A stretch of 34,579 nucleotides of DNA from an uncultured Clostridia bacterium (GTDB lineage Bacteria; Bacillota; Clostridia; TANB77; CAG-508): positions 1-34,579 of the forward strand of contig CAKPIG010000011.1 in assembly GCA_934162255.1 (NCBI GenBank), in the 5' to 3' direction. Positions 15,712 to 25,200 of this stretch are shown one piece after another. Numbering within the stretch: position 1 is the stretch's first letter; the number at the start of each line of letters is the position of its first letter. The position numbers and the translations under genes were made by a program. The notes beneath the pieces were generated by a model. The model did no database searches, was not told where the DNA came from, and saw nothing but the letters and a program-made list of their open reading frames with translations.

Positions 15712-16914
15712 ATGAAAAAATTAAAAATTGTGAACAAATTTCGTTTTACTTGTTCAATAATTATTTTAATTGCACTTTGTGCAACAATCGTCTTTCTTAT
15801 AACAAAAAAATCAAGTCCAAAAACTATTGAAACTGGACTTTCAGAAGAAGATTTTGTTAAGGAAGAAACTCCTGTAAAAAAAGACATTAATATAAATATG
15901 AGCGTTATTGGAGATATTATGTGTCATGATTCTCAATACAAAGACGCATATTTATCAAGTCAAGATACTTACGATTTTTCATATGTTTTTAAAGATATTC
16001 AAAATTACATTTCTTCTGCAGATATCGCTGTAGGCAACTTAGAAACAACATTTGCAGGAAAAGCCAGAGGATATAGTAATTATCCTACATTTAATACACC
16101 AGAACAATTAGCAACTAATTTGAAAGATATGGGAATTGACGTTCTTACTACAGCCAACAACCATAGCTTAGATAAAGGCTATTCTGGACTTGAAAGTACT
16201 TTAAAATTTTTAGACGAAGCAGGAATTTCTCATACAGGAACATATTCTTCTGCTGAGGAGCAAAATAAAATTCTTGTAAAAGATGTAAATGGAATTAAAA
16301 TCGCATTTTTAGCATTTACATATGGTACTAATGGTATTCCAGTTCCATCAGGAAAAGATTATTGTATAAATTTAATTGATGAAGATTTTATCATTAAACA
16401 ACTTAATCTTGCTAAAGAACAAAATCCTGATTTAATCTGTGTAAGCATGCATTGGGGAATTGAATATCAAACAAAACAAAATAAAGAACAAGAAAAATTA
16501 GCAGATTTATTATTTAATAATGGTGTTGATATAATTTTAGGAAGTCATCCTCATGTTTTACAACCAATGGAGAAAAAGACTGTTACTCTTGAAGATGGCT
16601 CAACAAAAGATTGTTTTGTAATCTATTCTTTGGGTAATTTTATGTCAGGGCAAAACAAGGCAAACACTCGTAATTCAGTAATATTAGATATAAGCTTAAC
16701 TAAAAGTGGACAAACAGATAAAACAGTTATAAATTCTGTTTCATATACTCCAATTTATATGTATAAATCTTCAGCTGTAAGATTAAAAAAATATTGTATT
16801 TTAGATATTGAAAAATCAATCTCAGATACATCTTTAGGTCAATCAACTATAAATACATTAAAGACAGAATTGACAAAAATACGAAAAACAATGGGAGAAA
16901 ATATTACATTTTAA
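15712..16914 (+). CDS. CapA family protein (poly-gamma-glutamate synthesis-type phosphoesterase)
   Basis: 400 residues. A basic N-terminus and membrane helix (about 12-32) precede an extracytoplasmic calcineurin-like phosphoesterase fold of the PGA_cap type. Expected metal-site motifs are visible: GDIM (Gly67-Asp68), GNLE (Asn109), ANNHS (Asn149-His151), SMHWG (His247) and GSHPHV (277-282). CapA proteins help make or attach capsular poly-gamma-glutamate in bacilli, but most clostridial members lack capBC neighbours, as here, so the substrate is open. The ATG at 15712 has GGTGAT close upstream. A longer in-frame TTG start at 15667 coincides with the -35 box and is rejected. Confidence 0.85.
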   Translation: MKKLKIVNKFRFTCSIIILIALCATIVFLITKKSSPKTIETGLSEEDFVKEETPVKKDININMSVIGDIMCHDSQYKDAYLSSQDTYDFSYVFKDIQNYISSADIAVGNLETTFAGKARGYSNYPTFNTPEQLATNLKDMGIDVLTTANNHSLDKGYSGLESTLKFLDEAGISHTGTYSSAEEQNKILVKDVNGIKIAFLAFTYGTNGIPVPSGKDYCINLIDEDFIIKQLNLAKEQNPDLICVSMHWGIEYQTKQNKEQEKLADLLFNNGVDIILGSHPHVLQPMEKKTVTLEDGSTKDCFVIYSLGNFMSGQNKANTRNSVILDISLTKSGQTDKTVINSVSYTPIYMYKSSAVRLKKYCILDIEKSISDTSLGQSTINTLKTELTKIRKTMGENITF

Positions 16915-16938
16915 AAAGCGATTTTAAAATCGCTTTTT
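16914..16938. terminator. Bidirectional terminator, CapA-like gene / DUF378 gene
   Basis: Perfect inverted repeat AAAAGCGATTTT (16914-16925) with AAAATCGCTTTT (16926-16937). It forms an 8-bp GC-containing stem with an A/T loop and U-tracts in both directions. It begins on the last base of the CapA stop codon. Confidence 0.8.
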
Positions 16939-16942
16939 ATTA

Positions 16943-17134
16943 TTAGTCTCTATCAAATAATAGTTTTATTCCCCATAATCCAGAAATACCTACTAATCCG
17001 TATATAATTCTAGTTATTGCTGTCATTTGTCCAAATATAGTTGCTACTAAGTCAAATTTAAAGAATCCTATCAATCCCCAATTTATAGCACCTATAATTA
17101 TTAATACTAGAGCAATTGTATCTATAACTTTCAT
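16943..17134 (-). CDS. DUF378 family small membrane protein (YuzA-like)
   Basis: 63 residues and two membrane helices. The motif AINWGLIGFFKFDLVATIFG is diagnostic of DUF378, as is the IIYGLVGISGLW second helix. Function unknown. The ATG at 17134 was chosen because GGAGGTG lies just upstream; an in-frame start at 17158 would include the SD in coding sequence. Confidence 0.85.
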   Translation of the reverse strand: MKVIDTIALVLIIIGAINWGLIGFFKFDLVATIFGQMTAITRIIYGLVGISGLWGIKLLFDRD

Positions 17135-17218
17135 TCTACACCTCCATGTTTTATACATATATATGCTTATTTTTCCTATTTTATTAAATTTTATTCATTA
17201 TTTAATTTATTGCAAAAT

Positions 17219-17257
17219 AAAAAACAAGATATACTATTTTGTAATATATCTTGTTTT
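17219..17257 (-). terminator. Terminator of the rubrerythrin gene
   Basis: Minus strand: AAAACAAGATATA (17257-17245), 11-base loop, TATATCTTGTTTT (17233-17221), then TT. A near-symmetric structure with A/T ends. Confidence 0.82.
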
Positions 17258-17261
17258 TTTA

Positions 17262-17801
17262 TTAATAGTTTTCAGCTTTAATTTCAAAAAATGATTTTGG
17301 ATGTGAGCATACTGGGCAAACTTCTGGAGCCTTTGTTCCAACTACAATGTGTCCACAATTTCTGCATTTCCAAATCTTAACTTCTCCTGCTTCAAAAACT
17401 TTTCCATCTTTTACATTTTCTAATAATTTTTTATATCTTTCTTCATGTTCTTTTTCTATTTTACCAACTTCTGTGAATAAATATGCAATACGGTCAAATC
17501 CTTCTTCTTTTGCTTCTTTAGCCATTCTTTCATACATATCTGTCCATTCATAATTTTCACCTTCAGCAGCTGCAAGTAAGTTGTCTGCAGTTGTTGAAAT
17601 TTCTCCACCATTTAATAATTTAAACCATAATTTAGCATGTTCTTTTTCATTATCTGCTGTTTCTTGAAATATTGCAGCAATTTGTTCATATCCTTCTTTT
17701 TTTGCTTTACTTGCAAAATAAGTATATTTATTTCTTGCTTGTGATTCTCCTGCAAATGCTTCCATTAAATTTTTTTCAGTTTTTGATCCTTTTAATTCCA
17801 T
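17262..17801 (-). CDS. rbr: Rubrerythrin
   Basis: 179 residues. An N-terminal ferritin-like four-helix diiron domain has ligand motifs Glu19, Glu52-x2-His55 and Glu116-x2-His119. A C-terminal rubredoxin-like domain has Cys146-x2-Cys149 and Cys162-x2-Cys165. It is a cytoplasmic NADH-linked peroxidase (via rubredoxin/reductase partners) that removes hydrogen peroxide in anaerobes. The ATG at 17801 has AGGAGG upstream, with a recognisable promoter at 17840-17868. No clear PerR-box palindrome was identified by eye. Single-gene transcript. Confidence 0.96.
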   Translation of the reverse strand: MELKGSKTEKNLMEAFAGESQARNKYTYFASKAKKEGYEQIAAIFQETADNEKEHAKLWFKLLNGGEISTTADNLLAAAEGENYEWTDMYERMAKEAKEEGFDRIAYLFTEVGKIEKEHEERYKKLLENVKDGKVFEAGEVKIWKCRNCGHIVVGTKAPEVCPVCSHPKSFFEIKAENY

Positions 17802-17839
17802 TTCTATTTCCTCCTATTTTTAACTTTTCTGCTTAAAAT

Positions 17840-17868
17840 TAAATATCACATTTTATTGATTTTTGCAA
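17840..17868 (-). promoter_or_regulatory. Promoter of rubrerythrin
   Basis: Minus strand: TTGCAA (17863-17868), 17-bp spacer, TATTTA (17840-17845). Confidence 0.6.
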
Positions 17869-17889
17869 GAGTTTTTTTGCAAATTAATT

Positions 17890-18816
17890 TTAAATTTGCG
17901 TACTATCAATTGTTTTAAGTATTTTATCTACTAATTTATATATAAATTTCATTATTTCAAAATATTCTTCCAAGACCTCATTTGGATTGTTTCTTGTTGA
18001 AAATATTTCAAACATACTTCCTGTTTCAAATAAAACATACATTTTATCATTTCTAATAATTATATTAAAATCAATCTTATATTTATTATATAATTCTAAA
18101 ATATCTTCTTGAACATCAGATGTTAACAATTGCATAGCAGTAATTTTATTTTCTGCATATACACTAAAGGCTTTTTCAAATTCATAAGAATCCATTTCAA
18201 GTTTTTGTTCATTAAAAAATCCATACGCCCTTGTAACATATATAGTAGTATTAATTGATTTACTAAGATTTATTTTTCCAAATAAGCCATTAAATATAGT
18301 CGTAGTTTCTGTTGTTTCATTACCATCTTTATCTTTTTTCTTAATTTCTTCTTGCACATTTAAATCAGCCATCACTATTTTTTGATTATTTATTTTTCCC
18401 TCAAAATAATCATCAGAATAATACTTATTATAGCTTCCTCCATATTTTGCTTCATCAAAAACATTTCTTGACAAGCCTTTTAACGGAATATAATCTAAAT
18501 CTTCTATAAAATTTTCTAACATTTTGTTAACAAATTTTTCTTTATAATCATTATTAAATTGTTCAATATCTTCACCATTTGTTGCAATTTGACTTATGAT
18601 GTATATAAAAATATCTATAATAAATATTGGCATTATAACAAATAATGAAAATGTTCTAATTTTATATAATATAAGTGCGTCTATTATAAGTATGATTATA
18701 ACCACAATTATTGATACTTTTCGTTTCTTTTTACTTAATTCTTCCCATTTAAATATTACTTCATTATTATCAGCATCTATACTTGAAAAGAATTCATTAA
18801 AAGCTTCATATTTCAT
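17890..18816 (-). CDS. DUF3137 domain-containing membrane protein
   Basis: 308 residues. A short cytoplasmic N-terminus, two membrane helices (about 33-52 and 56-76), then a soluble domain of about 230 residues with the DUF3137 pattern: NKMLENFIEDLDYIPLKGL, and FEGKINNQKIVMADLNVQ leading into a strand-rich region. Function unknown. Its ATG overlaps the lemA TAA by one base (TAATG), so the two are translationally coupled. LemA and DUF3137 genes often occur together. The stop codon sits in a 7-bp hairpin (17879-17899) without a U-tract, so termination before rubrerythrin is not assured. Confidence 0.8.
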   Translation of the reverse strand: MKYEAFNEFFSSIDADNNEVIFKWEELSKKKRKVSIIVVIIILIIDALILYKIRTFSLFVIMPIFIIDIFIYIISQIATNGEDIEQFNNDYKEKFVNKMLENFIEDLDYIPLKGLSRNVFDEAKYGGSYNKYYSDDYFEGKINNQKIVMADLNVQEEIKKKDKDGNETTETTTIFNGLFGKINLSKSINTTIYVTRAYGFFNEQKLEMDSYEFEKAFSVYAENKITAMQLLTSDVQEDILELYNKYKIDFNIIIRNDKMYVLFETGSMFEIFSTRNNPNEVLEEYFEIMKFIYKLVDKILKTIDSTQI

Positions 18817-19367
18817 TATAATTTATCTCCATTAATTGTAATATTTTCTCTTTTATATTCTTCAATTTGAAAAAATTCTTTTTCTTTAAATCCAAACATT
18901 TTAGCAATTATATTATTGGGAACTGTTTGAATTGTTGAATTATATCTTTGCACATCTATATTATAGATTCTTCTAGCAGCCTGTAATTGACTTTCCATTT
19001 TTACAAGATTATTTTGTAAATTCAAAAATTGTTCACTTGCTTTTAATTCAGGATAATTTTCAGCCACAGCTATAATCCTATTCATATTATTATTTAATTC
19101 ACTTGCATTTTTCAAATTTTTACTTTGAGAATATGCTGTTCTCTGTTTTACGATTTTTTCTAAAAGTTCTTTTTCATGTTTTGCATATCCTTTAACACAT
19201 TCAACTAAATTAGGAATTAAATCAAATCTTTGATTTAAATAAACATCAATTCCTGACTCAGAACCTTTTACTCTATTTTGTAGTTTAATTATTTTGTTGT
19301 ACTTGGCTATTATTGAAATGATCACTAAAACTATTAAAATGAGAATTATCAATATTATGGTATCCAT
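18816..19367 (-). CDS. lemA: LemA family protein
   Basis: 183 residues. An N-terminal membrane helix (about 3-21) is followed by the LemA helical-bundle domain: NRVKGSESGIDVYLNQRFDLIPNLVE, then KGYAKHEKELLEKIV and ENYPELKASEQFLNLQ, ending RRIYNIDVQRYNSTIQ and FGFKEKEFFQIEE. Function poorly defined, membrane-associated. The ATG at 19367 has GGAGGGG upstream; a TTG at 19388 would put the SD inside the gene. The first 83 bases overlap the 3' end of the XRE gene in another frame. Confidence 0.93.
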   Translation of the reverse strand: MDTIILIILILIVLVIISIIAKYNKIIKLQNRVKGSESGIDVYLNQRFDLIPNLVECVKGYAKHEKELLEKIVKQRTAYSQSKNLKNASELNNNMNRIIAVAENYPELKASEQFLNLQNNLVKMESQLQAARRIYNIDVQRYNSTIQTVPNNIIAKMFGFKEKEFFQIEEYKRENITINGDKL

Positions 19368-20115
19368 TTTCCCCTCCAAAATCTTCAATTTTTGCTTTTT
19401 TTATAAGACCATTATCATCATATTCATAAGAAATTTCATATGTTGTAGTTTTATTAAATTTTTTCTTCATCTCTCTAAGTTCACTTGCATCACTAGTTTC
19501 TAACTCTTCAAAATTAACAGCAATAATATTGTTTGGATTTTCTTCATTTGATTTTATAACAGCATCTATAAAATTATTCATAAAGAATCCGTCTACACTT
19601 CCAAAATATAATGACTTAAATTCATGATTAAATAATTCCTTATTTGAGTTGTCTGACTCTTTATCTGACTCATCTATTTTTTCAGATACTTTATTAAAGA
19701 TATCAGGTATTATATTATCTTTCACTGTATTAATAATAGATGTTGCTTGCTCTTCTGTTTTATTTTTATTAAACATTTTATTTATTATTATTGTACCTAT
19801 TCCTAGAAAAGCTACTATTAATATAATAATTAATATGGCTATTTTAATTGTTCTACTATTGTTTTCATTATTGCTACCACTATTATTAATAGTGGTTGTT
19901 TTTTCTTCAATTGGATTTATATTTTCATCTAATAAATCATTTACTGTTACTCCAAATATTGTTGCAATTTTACTCAAATTATCAGTATCTGGTGTGGTTT
20001 GTCCTAGCTCCCATTTTGAAACTGTTTGCCTTGATACATTTAATTTATCAGCAAATTCTTCTTGAGACCATGCATTCCTTTTTCTTAATTTCATTAATTT
20101 TTCTTCTAATTTCAT
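19285..20115 (-). CDS. Membrane-tethered XRE-family regulator
   Basis: 276 residues. A Cro/CI-type HTH (about 5-62: LRKRNAWSQEEFADKLNVSR, TVSKWELGQTTPD), an Asn/Ser-rich linker, one membrane helix (about 90-112), and an extracytoplasmic domain of about 165 residues ending in an Asn/Ser/His-rich tail. A DNA-binding head on a membrane helix with an outside domain suggests a one-component membrane sensor. The outside domain is not recognised. It heads the operon with lemA and DUF3137, and its last 83 bases overlap lemA. ATG at 20115, AGGAGG upstream. It has a strong promoter, and autoregulation is plausible. Confidence 0.82.
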   Translation of the reverse strand: MKLEEKLMKLRKRNAWSQEEFADKLNVSRQTVSKWELGQTTPDTDNLSKIATIFGVTVNDLLDENINPIEEKTTTINNSGSNNENNSRTIKIAILIIILIVAFLGIGTIIINKMFNKNKTEEQATSIINTVKDNIIPDIFNKVSEKIDESDKESDNSNKELFNHEFKSLYFGSVDGFFMNNFIDAVIKSNEENPNNIIAVNFEELETSDASELREMKKKFNKTTTYEISYEYDDNGLIKKAKIEDFGGENGYHNIDNSHFNSFSDHFNNSQVQQNN

Positions 20116-20147
20116 TTTTAAACTTCCTCCTCTTTCATTCTAATCAT

Positions 20148-20176
20148 ATTATACTATTTATTCATTGTCGTTTCAA
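20148..20176 (-). promoter_or_regulatory. Promoter of the XRE-lemA-DUF3137 operon
   Basis: Minus strand: TTGAAA (20171-20176), 17-bp spacer, perfect TATAAT (20148-20153). Confidence 0.75.
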
Positions 20177-20244
20177 GCAACTTTAGGTGGAATTTTGTCA
20201 ACTAATCTTAACATTACTGATTTACTCAATTTTTTCTAGCATAC

Positions 20245-20274
20245 TTTTCATTTTTTATTAAAATATGCTATAAT
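20245..20274 (+). promoter_or_regulatory. Promoter of the fused ABC exporter gene
   Basis: Plus strand: perfect -10 TATAAT (20269-20274) with a weak -35 TTTTCA (20245-20250) at 18-bp spacing. Divergent from the XRE promoter about 70 bp away. Confidence 0.5.
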
Positions 20275-20302
20275 ATTTTTATAATAAAAATTGGAGGTAC
20301 CA

Positions 20303-21901
20303 ATGAAAGAATTATTAAAAGTAGTAGCAAAAAGGCTTTTTGTATTATCATTTATAGTCAATACACTATATTCTCTAGCAGACTATGGTGAATCATTTGC
20401 ACTATCTCACTTTGGGACAAGTCCTTTAACTCTTGATAAAATTACAAAATTAACTTTATGCATATTTATTGCAGACATTATAATGCTAATAACAGCAAAA
20501 ATAGTCTCTTATATTGACAATGTAAACAGTATAAAAACACAAACTGCAATTCAAAAATATTATTTTAAAAAATTACAATCAATGACAATGGAACAAATTT
20601 CAAACACACATACTGGTTACATCCACAAACTAATAACAAATGTGTCATCTTATTTTAATGAAGTGATTTGGCAATTTGAAATTAGTGTTATACCTTTAAT
20701 AATTGGTGGAACATCAATATTAATAATGGTATGCAAACAGTCAATAATAACAGGAATTATATGTATTATTATTTCAGCATTAGCCGTAATTTTTAAATAT
20801 AAAATGATAAAAAGCAAACAATTATATCAAAAGAAAACTAATGAAGCAGAATCAAGATATAATGCAACATTCATAGATTTTATACAAAATATAATTGCCG
20901 TTAGGAAATTAAACATTGGCGATTTTTGTAACAAAAAAATAAATGAAAATTCAGCTGAATACTTAAAAACAGCAAAAGAAAATGAAGTAAAACGTTCTAT
21001 GTCAAACGGAGTTTTTACAGGCTTAATGGATTTGCTTTATTTAGTTATATTAGTAAGTACAATAATGATGGTTAAAAATGGTCAAGATGGTTTACCTTAT
21101 TTATTATTCTATATGTCTGCACTGGGTAAATTATATTCAAATTTAAATAGCCTAGTTAAATTATTAGATATGACTGAAAGATTTAAAACTGCTAAAAAGC
21201 AATTAGATGCATATTTTAGCAATATCAAAGATATAAAACTAATAAAAGATTTCGATAATGTAAAACTAAAAAATGTAATCTTCTCATATTCTAAAGATTC
21301 ATCAAAAATAAAGATTCCAGAATTTATTTTGAAAAAAGGCGATAAAATAAGCATAATGGGTGAATCAGGCCAAGGTAAAACTACTGTAATGAATATATTA
21401 GCAGGATTATATCCTTTAGAAAATGGTAATTTATTAGTGAATAATTCCACAGTAAAAAACAGTAGGTTAGATTTAGTTTTTGTATCTCAGGAAGTTGACC
21501 TTTTTGATTTAAGTATAAGAGATAATTTGTGCTTAGGCAAAAATATTCCTGATGAAAAGATTTTAGAATTGCTAGATGAAGCTGGTTTGACAAGTTGGTA
21601 TAATGAACTACCAGAAGGTTTGGAGACAGTTGTTGGAGAACGTGGTATTAAACTCTCAGCAGGTCAAAAACAAAGATTAAATTTGATTAGGGGTATTTTG
21701 ATTGATAAAGAGTTGTACTTTTTTGATGAGCCTACTTCAAATTTGGATTCAGTTACTGAAGAGAAAATTACTAATATGATTGATAAGTATTTGTGCCATA
21801 AGACTTGTGTTATTGTTACTCATAGACCAAGATTGAAACAGTTATGTAATAAACATTATGTGTTTGAAGACCATATGATGAAAGAGTTGGTTGGGGTGTA
21901 A
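20303..21901 (+). CDS. ABC transporter, fused permease-ATPase (type IV/exporter class)
   Basis: 532 residues. An N-terminal membrane domain with about five to six helices (to about residue 290) is followed by an ATP-binding domain with Walker A GESGQGKTT (353-361), Q-loop in VFVSQEVDLF, signature LSAGQKQR (about 451-458), Walker B LYFFDEPTSNLD (about 470-481) and H-loop VTHRP. It is shorter than the usual 580-600 residues. A single gene encodes the half-transporter, so it should act as a homodimer exporting a peptide, lipid or drug; the substrate is unknown. ATG at 20303 with GGAGG upstream (an in-frame TTG at 20291 overlaps the SD). Divergent from the XRE regulator, so regulatory linkage is possible but unproven. 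Confidence 0.88.
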   Translation: MKELLKVVAKRLFVLSFIVNTLYSLADYGESFALSHFGTSPLTLDKITKLTLCIFIADIIMLITAKIVSYIDNVNSIKTQTAIQKYYFKKLQSMTMEQISNTHTGYIHKLITNVSSYFNEVIWQFEISVIPLIIGGTSILIMVCKQSIITGIICIIISALAVIFKYKMIKSKQLYQKKTNEAESRYNATFIDFIQNIIAVRKLNIGDFCNKKINENSAEYLKTAKENEVKRSMSNGVFTGLMDLLYLVILVSTIMMVKNGQDGLPYLLFYMSALGKLYSNLNSLVKLLDMTERFKTAKKQLDAYFSNIKDIKLIKDFDNVKLKNVIFSYSKDSSKIKIPEFILKKGDKISIMGESGQGKTTVMNILAGLYPLENGNLLVNNSTVKNSRLDLVFVSQEVDLFDLSIRDNLCLGKNIPDEKILELLDEAGLTSWYNELPEGLETVVGERGIKLSAGQKQRLNLIRGILIDKELYFFDEPTSNLDSVTEEKITNMIDKYLCHKTCVIVTHRPRLKQLCNKHYVFEDHMMKELVGV

Positions 21902-21931
21902 AATTTTAGTTTGAAAGTTTTTATATAAAGT

Positions 21932-21982
21932 ATAAACCTACTAAATTACAATTCATAATTTAGTAGGTTTATTTGTTTTTTA
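21932..21982 (+). terminator. Terminator of the fused ABC exporter gene
   Basis: A perfect 16-bp stem (21932-21947 with 21957-21972), 9-base loop, then TTGTTTTTT. Confidence 0.88.
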
Positions 21983-22035
21983 TACTATTTTCAAATCATT
22001 TATTATTAAATGTCAAACTTTTTAATTATATTTAT

Positions 22036-22075
22036 GAAAAAAACAACCTACAAACATTTAAGTTCATAAGTTGTT
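22036..22075 (-). terminator. Terminator of tRNA-Lys
   Basis: Minus strand: AACAACTTA (22075-22067), 16-base loop, TAGGTTGTT (22050-22042), then TTTTTT. Nine pairs with one wobble, beginning six bases past the encoded CCA. Confidence 0.75.
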
Positions 22076-22080
22076 AAATT

Positions 22081-22156
22081 TGGTGCGCCATCGCGGGATC
22101 GAACCGCGGACCTTCTGATTAAGAGTCAGCTGCTCTACCAGCTGAGCTAATAGCGC
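22081..22156 (-). tRNA. tRNA-Lys (CTT)
   Basis: A complete 76-base cloverleaf including the encoded CCA (22083-22081). Acceptor GCGCTAT/ATGGCGC has one G-T pair, D-stem GCTC/GAGC, anticodon loop CTCTTAA giving CTT, T-stem CGCGG/CCGCG. The top anticodon-stem pair is a G27-A43 mismatch. It is a single tRNA gene with its own promoter and terminator. Confidence 0.96.
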
Positions 22157-22183
22157 ATATTGGTTTGTTTACTAACAATTGAT

Positions 22184-22213
22184 ATTATAATACTAAAGAG
22201 CTCACTTTGTCAA
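22184..22213 (-). promoter_or_regulatory. Promoter of tRNA-Lys, embedded in the upstream terminator
   Basis: Minus strand: perfect -35 TTGACA (22208-22213), 18-bp spacer, perfect -10 TATAAT (22184-22189), 27 bases before the tRNA. The -35 lies in the loop, and part of the spacer in the 3' arm, of the hairpin that ends the surface-protein operon. Confidence 0.85.
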
Positions 22214-22229
22214 GACTTGTGAGCTCTTT
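22195..22229 (-). terminator. Terminator hairpin of the surface-protein operon
   Basis: Minus strand: AAAGAGCTCAC (22229-22219), 13-base loop, GTGAGCTCTTT (22205-22195). A perfect 11-bp stem followed by AGTATTATAA, only moderately U-rich. It is better placed for the operon than for any plus-strand gene. Confidence 0.7.
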
Positions 22230-22248
22230 TTAGTATTTTTGTTTTAGT

Positions 22249-25200
22249 TTATGCTAAAACTTTTCTCTTTATAATGATTACCCCTACAGCTAATACTGTT
22301 AATGTTATTCCTCCAACTATTATGTATAATGTTGTATGATTTGTTAAACCTGTTGGTGGTGTTATTCTTACTGTAATCATGTCATCATCTTGTTGATGAT
22401 ATGTTATATCACTATCTCCTCCTAATGTAATCTTATTATTAGCTATATCATCTAATGTTACACTTTCATTTCTCGTTCTTCCTAAATTTGGTACATAATC
22501 ACCTGGTCTATATTGTTTTGTATTTTGTGTTCCATCATTTGCAACAGAATCTATAGTTCTTGCAATTTTTCCACCTAATTTTAAGATTTCTGTATGATTA
22601 TCATAAGTATAATCTGTTGCTTGATTTCCTAATAATTTGCTTACATGTAAATATTCTGTTTTATTTCCTCCAGTTGCTGTAACATCTTTAAATGAATCTG
22701 TTACAAATACTAAATAATTTGCTGATTCTTTATTTATTCTATCATATGTTTCTTTAGAAATTGATATTGTTTTATTAGTATCATATGTTAAGAAATGTTT
22801 TGTTTTATCTTCATTTTCACCAGCTAATGCTTGTTTCCAATTCTTATTTGTATCCTCATTTAAATCACATGTAAGTTCATTTTCCATATAATCTGCAACT
22901 ACATTTACAGTAGGTGTTATTAACGGATTTTGGGCTGTATTTTTACCATAATAATAATAATCTGCTCTATCATCTCTTGTTATGTAATTACTATAATTAT
23001 AAGTATAATCATATTCATAATCAGCTTCACTATTATTAGTTACTGTTATTGCATAAGTTAGATCTAAAGTTGCTCCTTGTATTAATTCTGAATCGATTTC
23101 TATATATACATTTCTAGGATTTTCTCCTGCTTTTGCAGCTTCTTCTCTTTTACTTATTATATTTTTATTTCCTATAGCTTTTACATAGCTTATTGTAGTT
23201 TTATATGGATTTCCTTCTGTTAATATTTGTCCATTTGCTAATGTTATTTTTAGATTTTGAATTGTTTTATCTATTACAATGTCTTCTCTTGCTCTTTCAA
23301 TTATACCAAAATCAAACACTTTCCAAATATATGTAAAGTTTCCAAGATCATTTCTTTCTCCGTTTGTATCATCTGCTGCATTATTTGATTTTGTTGTTTG
23401 ATATTCTTGTTTATTATCAGTAGTATTATATTCCACTTGTATTTTAAAAGGTGCTGAATATGCTGTCATATTTTGTGGATTATAGAAATTATCATATTCT
23501 AAATCTGTTATTGCCTTTCGTTCTTCTAAGTCATCTATTGCTGTAGAATAATCTATATCATAACCTTGTTCCCCTTCTTTATATTTTAAATGCCATTTAT
23601 CTGCAGCTAACCAATCTAATTTTGTTTGGCCTTCTTTCATTACACTTTGAATTGTTGGTTCTGTTACTATTGTTGATTTATAATTTCTTGCATTTATTTC
23701 ATGTCCGTTTATCTTAGTTGGGTTCTCTAATATTTTATTTCCATTAGAATCTGTTATTATTGTATTATTTCCATAAGTATATTTTAATATATAATTATCT
23801 GCAGAAACACCTTCTAATTCATAAGTTCCATCGCTTTTACTATATGCTACAGCATCTACATCTTCCCACTGATATGCATCTCCATTTTTCTTTGGCCTAT
23901 GCAATTTAGATATTTCATTTTGTCCATTTTCATTAATTTTTATCAATTCTATTTTTACGTTTTCTACAACATTTTCTCCATCATCTCTTTGGCCATTTCC
24001 ATTTCTTTCATTATTATTTCCTGTTTTTCTATCTTCCCATATTGTTCCTGTAACAATTTTATTGTCATCAAATAATATTTTAAATATTGGTGCAAAACTT
24101 GTATCATCTTCTGCGTTCCATGTATTATTTGATTGTGGTTTTGCATCTAATGGGTTAGAGTCATAGTCTACTGATGCATAAGTATTTCCTGTTCTACCCC
24201 CTGATTGATGTTCCGCATATATTGTACGATCTCCATACATTGGTGTAAATCCTCCAATTTCTGATACATTAAATAGTTCTTCTACTCCTTTATTACAGAA
24301 ATCTTTTATTACATCAAATTTAACTTTGAATGTTACTTGTAATACTTTTCCTCCTGCAGATGTCCAACTTTGTCCATTTTTTAATACAGGATATAATGAT
24401 TCATCAGTTGTTTGGTAATATATTGCTTTATACCTATCGTTTTGATATTGGTCTCCTTGCCTACTTTTTTCTTCCCATCCATCCTTTGTTACTAAATCAT
24501 ATTTTGTATAATCATAATAGTTTGCTATTTCTTGTACTTTTCCTTGCAACGTATTTGATTCATTATAAGCATTAATATCATATGTTACATATATCTGTAA
24601 TTTTTCCGCATCGTTTGCAAGTGTCGCTGCTCTTACATCTGATGGATTTATTGGTCTTGAATATGTTTGATTATTTGTTGTAAAAGCTACTGTTGGAACA
24701 TTTGCTGTTGAAATACCTCTATTTCCATATTTATATGTATATTCTTGATTATTCATCACTACTTTTACATTATTTATATCTGATTCTATTGATAAGTCAA
24801 CCATTTCTCTTGGTATTAGTTGTAAATTCATTCCGTTTATTATCCATACATCTGGCGTCCACACTTCTCCATCTGGACCTATTGCATATACACTATTATA
24901 TTTATCTGCATCTGCACATGGGTCATGCGAATATTCTTTCTGTACTTGGCTTTTTTTAGGTGTACCATCAGAATTAAATTCACCTGTATATTCCCATTCT
25001 AGCATATAATATTTGTGGTTTCCATGTCTTGGTTTAGTTGGTCCAGTACTGTCAGATGAACAATCTCCTGAAACAAAATTACTCTCATTTTTATGTTCAT
25101 CACAACTTGAGAAATCTCCTGGTGTATTTTCATCACCATTCATACACCATGTTTGAGTTATTTTTAGCCAATCATTTTGTGCTCCACCTTGTTCTTTTGC

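Noticed and set aside
17879..17899. Hairpin at the DUF3137 stop codon considered as a terminator
   Set aside because: On the minus strand the 7-bp A/T stem is followed by A residues, not T, so it lacks a U-tract.
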